This document shows positions 9,001-13,217 of a stretch of DNA of 13,217 nt, in pieces. Numbering within the stretch: the first letter of the stretch is position 1; each line of letters opens with the position of its first letter. The position numbers were made by a program, and so were the translations under genes. This DNA comes from JBIOJM01 sp044450785 (GTDB taxonomy: Bacteria > Planctomycetota > Planctomycetia > Isosphaerales > Isosphaeraceae). The stretch lies in contig JBIOJM010000289.1 in assembly GCA_044450785.1 (NCBI GenBank), positions 1 through 13,217 of the forward strand, written 5' to 3'. The notes under the pieces were generated by a model, which saw only the letters and a program-made list of their open reading frames with translations, was not told the origin of the DNA and searched no databases.

Positions 9001-9193
9001 AGACCAGCGGTACCACGTTGGGGCTACCTTCCCCGGACTCGTCTCGGAGGGCATAGACGCCCTTGAGGCGACACCTAGCGGTCGCCCGCCGGAAAAGGTG
9101 GGAATAGCCGGGCACGCCCCCGAAATCACTTTCTTGGAGAAAGTTGGGAGACTCCTCGTAGCCGAGTTCTCTGACCAGCTTGTCAACCGACAT
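6011..9193 (-). CDS. Eco57I-like class I DNA adenine methyltransferase (possible type IIG restriction-modification enzyme)
   Basis: Large N6-adenine DNA methyltransferase. From the ATG at 9193 the product is 1060 residues. The order of motifs is that of gamma-class enzymes: motif X GAYYTP (about 316-321), motif I VLDGSCGSGAF (344-354) binding S-adenosylmethionine, and motif IV DWIVGNPPW (about 455-463), the catalytic NPPW. The ~150 residues before the helical linker (PFVLVVARDVVRLYSGF and neighbours) resemble the N-terminal domain of type IIG or BREX-like methylases; I cannot see a clear PD-(D/E)XK nuclease motif. The region about 580-900 should hold target recognition. The domain near the C-terminus (YSQWMYFDRRLLIL, YLFKP-like FLFKPLQRFHWTRGQA) is typical of this group. 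A TTG at 9214 would add seven residues. ATG 9193 is preceded by GGAGAG about 13 bp upstream. The last ~20 residues (DANVKHCRQQGV... on) look unconserved and are read across the overlapping small ORF. Confidence 0.9.
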   Translation of the reverse strand: MSVDKLVRELGYEESPNFLQESDFGGVPGYSHLFRRATARCRLKGVYALRDESGEGSPNVVPLVYVCEEVADVAPEEIHRLAWNQNVVPFVLVVARDVVRLYSGFSYGAPVHAGTGDTGRDGVLMAAVAFNQVASELGSFRADAIDRGELWRDWERRVDTHGRVDWQLLANLSKLGVWLRGKGLEKDTAHALIGKYVYLRYLRDREILSNRKFEEWGLDPAAVFGRGATVAGLRAVIRDLEGWLNGSVFPLELTGPGSPSAEHIERVAGAFAGDDPESGQLHLDFQPYDFSHIPIETLSVIYEQFLHAEGKGRDAGAYYTPVPLVNFMLQELEDRNPLRPGMRVLDGSCGSGAFLVQCYRRLIERRVRELGQRPRPSELRELLVQTIFGVDRDEDACRVAELSLSLTLLDYINPPDLRHYPKFKLPRLHNKNIFHSDFFAPKCPIQAADKSANYDWIVGNPPWVEVKKKDDEEEPREDLDRHLRAWIVEHRKSHPTGGNQAAQAFAWKLGAMLKPAGCAGLLLPAKTLFNYESTGFRKEFIRRHRLWCMANFSNMTEVLFAGRSRVPAAAFYFSPVQIGDDSQAGDEHTLTYSPFVANQEANRPADPNTRKDTWNIVVNTGEVRRIRFSDTLRGDLLTWKVAMWGSPRDERLIRSVRHRFPALSELRERLSIEIQEGFQLRSEGTKGAEFREDLVGKKILLMKPLRGCGRIFVFPEGAIGTIDRRHSYLRTRGGMSGISVSDPPHVIVDDARRFAVYSDKFLAVPPRQIGIAGQDGHAKLLKALSLFLVSDFATYYQFFTSPAWGVKRELATLRSLKEIPIPFLNMSDDELAGWERLHADAIRQRVTELPLFELERGDGKSLEDVDRELNEMTYAALALSKQERWLVEDLTRVRIELDEGKLGAAAVSPPKVAELEEYAESLSRELDAFLDVEGKYHEVRVVHDGHSGMVQISVVRSGMSPGRVWVEKAERLTSKAFARSRDLLRRRYSQWMYFDRRLLILDGEKTFLFKPLQRFHWTRGQALNDADLIIGETIADSEDANVKHCRQQGVGLHHCSRVRP

Positions 9194-9214
9194 CGACAAG
9201 CTCTGACTCTCCAA

Positions 9215-9426
9215 GATGTCCGAACATCCACCGACCCATCAGAAGGATACCTGCCAAAGCCACTCACGTCACTCGCCCAGGCCGCGGGGGCTGACCATTT
9301 CACCACGCGCTGGCTGCAAAGTATTTGCGAGGCAGACTACCAACTACCTGTTCGGACGTCAACTCCCTCGAAGAATCGCCGGCGTCGAGATCGGGTCTGC
9401 GCAGCAACGGACGCAACATATCGTTG
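9215..9426. promoter_or_regulatory. upstream region of the methylase with a spaced inverted repeat
   Basis: Gene-free stretch of 212 bp between the methylase and the RAYT element. GTCCGAACA occurs at 9218-9226 on the plus strand and its exact complement TGTTCGGAC at 9349-9357. On the minus strand the distal copy directly abuts a -35-like TTGACG (9362-9357), and the proximal copy sits just before the methylase start region, within a 5-bp-armed palindrome (GATGT/ACATC, 9215-9228). No convincing -10 is seen. These could be regulator sites controlling the methylase, but nine-base matches in GC-rich DNA can arise by chance. Confidence 0.3.
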
Positions 9427-9445
9427 AAAAGGGGATAAGTCCAAT
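9427..9445 (+). repeat. left terminal repeat of the RAYT element
   Basis: AAAAGGGGATAAGTCCAAT, identical to the solo copy at 2875-2893 and inverted relative to the right end. It is followed by AAATG and then TTGACA of the transposase promoter. Confidence 0.9.
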
Positions 9446-9450
9446 AAATG

Positions 9451-9480
9451 TTGACAGCGGGCGCATTTTCCCGATAGAGT
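9451..9480 (+). promoter_or_regulatory. predicted sigma-70-type promoter of the transposase, leaderless
   Basis: A consensus -35 TTGACA (9451-9456) is followed after 18 bp by TAGAGT (9475-9480), which matches four of six -10 positions. Only six bases (TCGAGC) separate the -10 from the ATG at 9487, so transcription would begin at or within a base or two of the start codon. No Shine-Dalgarno site could fit, which agrees with a leaderless mRNA. Confidence 0.6.
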
Positions 9481-9486
9481 TCGAGC

Positions 9487-10185
9487 ATGCCCCGCACAGC
9501 ACGAGTCGCCCCTGGTGGAATGATCTTTCACGTGCTCAACCGTGGTAACGCACGCGATCCGATCTTCCTCGAGAACGCCGATTACGACGCGTTCGAGAAA
9601 ATCATGGCCGAGACGATGGAGCATGTCGTCATGCGCGTCTTGGGCTACTGCCTCATGCCGAATCATTGGCATCTTGTACTCTGGCCGGTAGACGATGGGG
9701 ACTTGGGGCGTTTTGTCCAGCGGCTCACGACGACCCATGTGCGTCGCTGGCACCTCTATCGGCAAACGGTCGGCAGCGGGCACCTTTACCAAGGGACCTA
9801 CAAATCTTTTCCGATCGAAGACGACGACCATCTCCTCACGGTGTTGCGGTATGTGGAGCGCAACCCGGTACGCCCGACCCTTGTGGCGCGCGCCGAGCGA
9901 TGGCATTGGAGCAGCCTGTGGCGTTGGCTGAATCCGGGCGACCACAAGGATAGGCCGGCGCTGTGCCCGTGGCCGATCGCACGGCCTGCGGACTGGCAGG
10001 CGCGGGTCAACCGGGCCCTTACCAAGAAGGAGCTGGAAGCACTTCAGGCGTCGGTGGTTCGCGGCCGCCCGTTCGGCGACCTGGATTGGCAGAAGCGAAC
10101 GGCCAAGCGGCTCGGTCTGGAGTCGACGTTCCGCCCCCGCGGCCGGCCAAGGAAAGCGGCTCGCGATGAGGTAGAGCGTACCTGA
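9487..10185 (+). CDS. REP-associated tyrosine transposase (Y1_Tnp/TnpA_REP family)
   Basis: Single-strand-specific HUH nuclease of the IS200/IS605-related RAYT family, which cuts and joins at REP-like repeats through a 5'-phosphotyrosine. The 232-residue product has the family start MPRTARVAPGGMIFHVLNRG, the metal-binding HUH motif in MPNHWHLVLWP (H60 and H62), the segment GHLYQGTYKSFPI (98-110) and the catalytic tyrosine Y122 in LRYVERNPVRP. All key residues are present, so it looks active. The C-terminus from about 190 is basic (KRTAKRLGLE... RPRGRPRKA) with an AT-hook-like GRPRK, perhaps aiding DNA binding. The ATG at 9487 is fixed by the family N-terminus and by the promoter that abuts it. 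It is flanked by inverted 19-bp repeats that are probably its substrates. Confidence 0.93.
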   Translation: MPRTARVAPGGMIFHVLNRGNARDPIFLENADYDAFEKIMAETMEHVVMRVLGYCLMPNHWHLVLWPVDDGDLGRFVQRLTTTHVRRWHLYRQTVGSGHLYQGTYKSFPIEDDDHLLTVLRYVERNPVRPTLVARAERWHWSSLWRWLNPGDHKDRPALCPWPIARPADWQARVNRALTKKELEALQASVVRGRPFGDLDWQKRTAKRLGLESTFRPRGRPRKAARDEVERT

Positions 10186-10187
10186 AT

Positions 10188-10206
10188 ATTGGACTTATCC
10201 CCTTTT
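10188..10206 (-). repeat. right terminal repeat of the RAYT element
   Basis: Read on the minus strand it is AAAAGGGGATAAGTCCAAT, a perfect inverted copy of the left end, with two extra A bases outside. It starts two bases after the transposase stop codon. It also contains the TAA stop of the glycoside hydrolase gene (10197-10195). Confidence 0.9.
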
Positions 10207-12420
10207 TTCGTAGAAGGGCGAGGCGATCAAGATCTCACCGCGGTGAGGAGCGTCGCGGCGGGCCGAGTCGATGAGGACGAGTGCTTCCCAGGAGAGGGGC
10301 GGGTGGGGTACCCCGTCGCCTGCGCCGCCCCAGTGGGAGCCGATCAGGGAGCCGTCGAGCGGGACGGTCACCGGACGCCAGCCAGTCCAGCCGACGCGGC
10401 CCAGGTCGAGCTGGAAGGTCTGGCCGGTCGAGTCGCGGAAGCGGCTGCGCAGGTGGTCGTCGCCGGCGGTGGAACGGGCCCAAAAGGTCAAGGCCTGTGT
10501 GCCGGCGGGTATCGCCGCCTGGGAGGGGGCAGCCTCGATGTAACGCCAGCCACGGTCAAACCTGTAGGGCACCGCGAGCGCCACTGGTGCCGGGCCGTCG
10601 GGCCCGGCGGCAACGGCTGCCAGCGGTACCCGTGCACGCGGAGCGTTGTCAACGAACAGGGTCAGGTCGAACCCCGAGGCCTCGCCTTCGCGCACGGGAA
10701 AGTCGACCATCGGCTCGTATCGCCGCGGCCCCAGACTCGCCGCGATCTTGCCACTCGAGTCCTTCAGGACGAGTCGGTGCGTTTTACCGGGTCGAGGAAT
10801 CTGAACGGTCCCCCGGTCGGCCCCCTCCGGAATCGCCAGCGACGTCGAGGTCGAAGTCTCTCCAGAGGTCAGGACCGCCAGGGTGCCCCGGAACGGGACT
10901 CGGGCGGGGTCCTCGACAGTCGCCTCCAGTTGGCTGCCTCGCGGTGTCGCCATCAGACGCAAGGGGTCGACGCGCCACAGGGTCAATGGCGCCAGCTCAC
11001 GCAGGAGCGCGCCGTCCCAGAGGACGCGTAAAGGTACGTCGACCCTCTCATCACGCGCGTCCATGGCCGGTAGCGTCACGCGGCGGGTCACATCCTGACC
11101 GGACTGTACGGGGATCAGGACCGACGTATCGCCTGCCACGACCTTGAAGTCTCCGCTGAGCCGGTTCGCGTTGACGAGCGTGACGGCAATTTCCGCCGCG
11201 CGTCCGGTCGCATGAGTCAAGGCACCCGCCGGATAGCGCAACGAGGCGAGCCGGTATAGAGAAACGAAGGCGCGATCCGAGGCGCCGATCTTCCGGACTG
11301 AAGGGCGTTGACGATTGTCTGGGGCGTTCGGCTCGGCATTCCAGGTCACGAGGGCCAGCTCTTGGGTGTCGCCGCGCTGGAAGAGCAACTCCCAGTCGTC
11401 GGCGCCTTTGCCCCGGATTCGGTGGCGGAATGCGAATCCGTTCAATTCCCTGATGAGCGAGCTGGCCGCGAGGAACGAAGGTTTGGGAGTGAGGTCGCGG
11501 CGGACCGTGCCGAAGCGGAACTCGTTTTCGCGTGGATCATTGCCGTCGTCACGCCAGTCGTAGAAGATCGACAGGTTGACACCGGCGGCGAGGTTCGCGA
11601 GCCACATCCTCGTCAGATAGGACGCCTGCCGTGCCTCGGACACGCCACCCATTGCGGTGGAGTAGCCCCACTCCGAGCAGACGATGGGTAGATTCCGCTT
11701 GTCGTGAGGGGCGTGGCGGGCGATCAGGGCGCGGAGCCGCCCGAAGTCGCTGGCCGCGGACTCAGGCGGCGTACGACGGTAGGGATGAACGGAGACTGCA
11801 TCGATGTGGTTCAACACACCTCCGCGGAAGACCGTCTCGAAGAACTCCCAGGGGAAATCCGACGATCCCGGGGCCAAGATGACCGCGCCGGGATCGGCCG
11901 CACGGACGGCGCTGGCCGTGGTGACGGCGAGCCTGGCATAATCGTCGGCGTTCGGCTGGGGCTTCCAGAACTGAGCAAGGTTCGGCTCGTTCCAGATCTC
12001 CCACATGATACCCCTGCCCCGGAAGTGCGCGGCGGCGGCCGCGGCAAAGCGGGCGAACGCCACGCGGCCGGCCTCGGTGAACGGTGATTTGCCGCCGTCG
12101 TAGAGCGGATTGCCGTAGTCGAGGATGAACAGTGGCCGAGCGCCGGCTTTGGAGAGATGAGCGACCAGCCGGTCGTAGGCGGCGAAATCGTAGACGCCTC
12201 CCTGTCGCTCGACCGCGCTCCAGGTCAGGTCCATCCGCGCCAGGCGATAGCCCGCCTGGGCAAACCGATCCATCTCGCCGCGAACAGGCTCGGTGAAGTG
12301 GATATTCACCCCGAACCCGCTGGGGACCTCCGGCTTCGGCAGGCCAATCTCCCCTGCTCGATCCGCGGAGATCCAGGTGCAGAAAACGACGAAGAAAGCG
12401 GTCGCGTGCGTGCGGGACAT
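10195..12420 (-). CDS. secreted clan GH-A glycoside hydrolase (cellulase-like) with C-terminal beta-sandwich
   Basis: Predicted exported retaining glycosidase acting on a polysaccharide or glycoside that cannot be named. In the 741 residues, positions 1 to about 22 look like a signal peptide (THATAFFVVFCTWISADRAG). A TIM barrel spans about 35-330, with the acid/base E145 in EIWNEPN and the nucleophile E250 in VCSEWGYS, the arrangement of clan GH-A (GH5, GH39 and relatives). H212 and Y214 in SVHPYRR (about 210-216) also fit. Residues about 335-560 form probable beta domains, and about 585-738 resemble a carbohydrate-binding beta-sandwich (WRYIEAAPS, LTFWARSTAGDD, WRPVTVPLDGS). The ATG has AGGAAG about six bases upstream. 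It follows the SpoIIM-like gene by 27 bp, so the two are likely one operon. The last codons (EKRG) and the stop lie in the right end of the RAYT element, although the final strand GEILIASPFY appears complete. Confidence 0.85.
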   Translation of the reverse strand: MSRTHATAFFVVFCTWISADRAGEIGLPKPEVPSGFGVNIHFTEPVRGEMDRFAQAGYRLARMDLTWSAVERQGGVYDFAAYDRLVAHLSKAGARPLFILDYGNPLYDGGKSPFTEAGRVAFARFAAAAAAHFRGRGIMWEIWNEPNLAQFWKPQPNADDYARLAVTTASAVRAADPGAVILAPGSSDFPWEFFETVFRGGVLNHIDAVSVHPYRRTPPESAASDFGRLRALIARHAPHDKRNLPIVCSEWGYSTAMGGVSEARQASYLTRMWLANLAAGVNLSIFYDWRDDGNDPRENEFRFGTVRRDLTPKPSFLAASSLIRELNGFAFRHRIRGKGADDWELLFQRGDTQELALVTWNAEPNAPDNRQRPSVRKIGASDRAFVSLYRLASLRYPAGALTHATGRAAEIAVTLVNANRLSGDFKVVAGDTSVLIPVQSGQDVTRRVTLPAMDARDERVDVPLRVLWDGALLRELAPLTLWRVDPLRLMATPRGSQLEATVEDPARVPFRGTLAVLTSGETSTSTSLAIPEGADRGTVQIPRPGKTHRLVLKDSSGKIAASLGPRRYEPMVDFPVREGEASGFDLTLFVDNAPRARVPLAAVAAGPDGPAPVALAVPYRFDRGWRYIEAAPSQAAIPAGTQALTFWARSTAGDDHLRSRFRDSTGQTFQLDLGRVGWTGWRPVTVPLDGSLIGSHWGGAGDGVPHPPLSWEALVLIDSARRDAPHRGEILIASPFYEKRG

Positions 12421-12447
12421 GACGGGCTTCCTGGATATCGCTCGGAC

Positions 12448-13035
12448 TCACCGGTTCATCAAGATCACCTCGGTGGCCTCGTAGATCGCCGCCACGGCCA
12501 GCACCAGGGCGATCCAAAAGTTCGCCTTGAGATTGAGCAGGAGCACGCGGCCGAAACGCGTGAGCGGATTCCCTCCCAGGCTGGACTGGACGATGTGGAT
12601 CGGGATCAGAAGGCCGAAGAGAGTGGCGAGGATGAAGCCCTCTCCCTCCAGGAGCATCGTCAGGGAATGCGGCAGCATGGCGTAGGCCAGCGACTGCATG
12701 GCCGGCGCGAGGATCAGGCCCCACGCCATGGCGCGAATGCCCGCCAGGAAGACTCCGCTGCCCGGCAGCAGGATTGACGGCAGAGTGATGTAGGCCACTG
12801 AACCGAGCAGAAAGTTGACCAGAAACGTCACGATGGCGGCGCGGGGGATACTTCCACTGAGGTAGGCCTGGCCCGCGATGCCCAGAGGATTGTTCTTCGT
12901 CGCAAGCGCCTCGCGAACCTTGCCCAGGAGAACGACCTGCGCGTCCGCCAGCTCGTAAATGAGGAGCGAGCCGGCAATCACGAGCCCGAAGTAAACCAGG
13001 TGCACGCCCCACACCAGCCGAGGCCTCGCCTTCAT
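12448..13035 (-). CDS. SpoIIM-like (stage II sporulation protein M family) integral membrane protein
   Basis: Polytopic membrane protein of 195 residues from the ATG at 13035. Helices are at about 7-26, 58-80 and 84-105, with more near 108-125, 130-150 and 170-190. The run FLVNFLLGS, then PSILLPGSG, RAMAWGLILAP and later LLEGEGFILATLFG resembles SpoIIM/DUF95 proteins, which outside spore-formers have no settled role. The frame stays open upstream to an ATG at 13209, but I prefer 13035 for three reasons: codons upstream of it are much less G/C-ending than those after it; the upstream stretch holds a strong terminator-like hairpin; and an ATG with a good ribosome site on the other strand lies at 13199. 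An ATG at 13155 is an alternative. No good Shine-Dalgarno site supports any of them. The glycoside hydrolase follows after 27 bp. Confidence 0.6.
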   Translation of the reverse strand: MKARPRLVWGVHLVYFGLVIAGSLLIYELADAQVVLLGKVREALATKNNPLGIAGQAYLSGSIPRAAIVTFLVNFLLGSVAYITLPSILLPGSGVFLAGIRAMAWGLILAPAMQSLAYAMLPHSLTMLLEGEGFILATLFGLLIPIHIVQSSLGGNPLTRFGRVLLLNLKANFWIALVLAVAAIYEATEVILMNR

Positions 13036-13053
13036 CTCCAAGAGCGGCCCGGC

Positions 13054-13078
13054 AAAAAAGGGCAAGGCGACCTTGCCC
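13054..13078 (-). terminator. intrinsic terminator or attenuator upstream of the SpoIIM-like gene
   Basis: On the minus strand GGGCAAGG, loop TCG, CCTTGCCC form a perfect 8-bp stem followed directly by TTTTTT. This is a textbook Rho-independent terminator. It sits 18 bp before the preferred ATG at 13035 and points into the gene, so it either ends incoming transcription or attenuates this gene. Confidence 0.6.
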
Positions 13079-13116
13079 GCAGGGCCAGCGCGCACTTTGG
13101 GTAAGCTTGGCAAACT

Positions 13117-13146
13117 GGGCTGATTTGCGCGCGCAGCCCTTTTTTT
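13117..13146 (+). terminator. terminator-like hairpin facing the divergent gene
   Basis: On the plus strand GGGCTG and CAGCCC pair around an 11-base loop (13123-13133) and are followed by seven T. No plus-strand gene ends just before it, so it may instead be a leader hairpin read on the minus strand, or a block to antisense transcription. Confidence 0.4.
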
Positions 13147-13155
13147 GTATACCAT
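13147..13155 (-). promoter_or_regulatory. possible extended -10 promoter element of the SpoIIM-like operon
   Basis: The minus strand reads TGGTATACA, a TGn extension plus TATACA (four of six -10 positions). No good -35 is seen at the usual distance. If used, it gives a leader of roughly 105 bases before the ATG at 13035, containing the hairpins noted here. Confidence 0.25.
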
Positions 13156-13198
13156 TCTCTGTGTTGTTTCATTTGCGGCGGCGCACGGAGAGTGAATC

Positions 13199-13217
13199 AT
13201 GACCGACATTCAGCGCA
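13199..13217 (+). CDS. start of a divergent gene, cut by the window end
   Basis: ATG at 13199 follows GGAG (13187-13190) with eight bases between, the best-placed Shine-Dalgarno site in this region. Only the first six codons (MTDIQR) and one base are inside the window, so no function can be given. Its presence argues that 13036-13198 is a divergent intergenic region. Confidence 0.4.

Larger units (their letters stand above)
9427..10208 (+). mobile_element. RAYT (REP-associated tyrosine transposase) element with 19-bp inverted ends
   Basis: A compact ~780-bp unit holding one Y1-type transposase gene between inverted copies of AAAAGGGGATAAGTCCAAT (left at 9427-9445, right complement at 10188-10206, with two further A:T pairs on the right). 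The left copy is followed within six bases by a promoter. A solo copy of the same repeat lies at 2875. No target-site duplication is evident, as expected for HUH-family Y1 enzymes. The element sits between the methylase upstream region and the 3' end of the glycoside hydrolase gene. Confidence 0.85.

Noticed and set aside
9405..9426. Small inverted repeat CAACG/CGTTG just outside the left RAYT end
   Set aside because: It is only 5 bp with a 12-base loop, and no equivalent is seen outside the right end or the solo repeat. Probably chance.
6032..9427. Several plus-strand open frames opposite the methylase (for example 6032-6748, 7712-8464, 8624-9427)
   Set aside because: They mirror a gene with unmistakable methylase motifs, and their products are low-complexity and rich in Arg, Pro and His.
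10189..11147. Plus-strand open frames opposite the glycoside hydrolase 3' half
   Set aside because: They are shadows of the hydrolase coding frame, with no start signals or domain-like sequence.
11762..13012. Minus-strand 416-codon frame overlapping the SpoIIM-like and hydrolase genes in another frame
   Set aside because: It crosses both genes out of frame and is extremely Arg/Gly/Pro rich, with no hydrophobic core pattern.
13035..13209. N-terminal extension of the SpoIIM-like protein to the ATG at 13209
   Set aside because: It would overlap a well-placed divergent start, contains a terminator-like hairpin and has weak codon bias. It is kept only as an alternative start.

Overview
The window is GC-rich bacterial DNA. 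The gene content (NitT/TauT-type ABC transporter, a NodU/CmcH-type carbamoyltransferase, a large Eco57I-like DNA methylase, a REP-associated transposase bounded by a short repeat, and a secreted GH-A glycoside hydrolase) together with frequent non-ATG starts and weak Shine-Dalgarno sites suggests a soil or freshwater planctomycete-like organism. That assignment is from general impression, not from a marker gene.

Layout. (1) 1-2861, plus strand: ABC permease, ABC ATPase (ATGA overlap) and a membrane-anchored coiled-coil protein of unknown role. The substrate-binding protein is not in the window. (2) 2875-5748, plus strand: one copy of a 19-bp repeat, then a carbamoyltransferase whose 3' end overlaps a putative radical SAM gene. 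The two look translationally coupled and probably act in one modification pathway. (3) 5776-9214, minus strand: a ~1060-residue gamma-class adenine DNA methyltransferase and, out of frame and overlapping its 3' end, a 98-codon ORF with good codon bias. This may be a small defence (restriction-modification) unit. (4) 9427-10208: a compact RAYT/REPtron-like element. The tyrosine HUH transposase lies between perfect inverted copies of the same 19-bp repeat found alone at 2875, and seems to carry its own leaderless promoter. (5) 10195-13035, minus strand: a SpoIIM-like membrane protein followed 27 bp later by a secreted glycoside hydrolase. The hydrolase takes its last codons and stop codon from the right end of the RAYT element. 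(6) 13036-13217: a divergent regulatory region with opposed terminator-like hairpins and possible alternative leader folds, ending in the first codons of a plus-strand gene.

The observations I find most worth following are: the RAYT element and its solo repeat, both lying just behind genes in the same orientation; the stop codon supplied by the element end; the predicted leaderless transposase promoter; the coupled carbamoyltransferase/radical SAM pair; the overlapping small ORF behind the methylase; and the attenuator-like leader of the SpoIIM-like gene. No tRNA, rRNA or CRISPR array was seen, and no gene-free stretch exceeds 300 bases.
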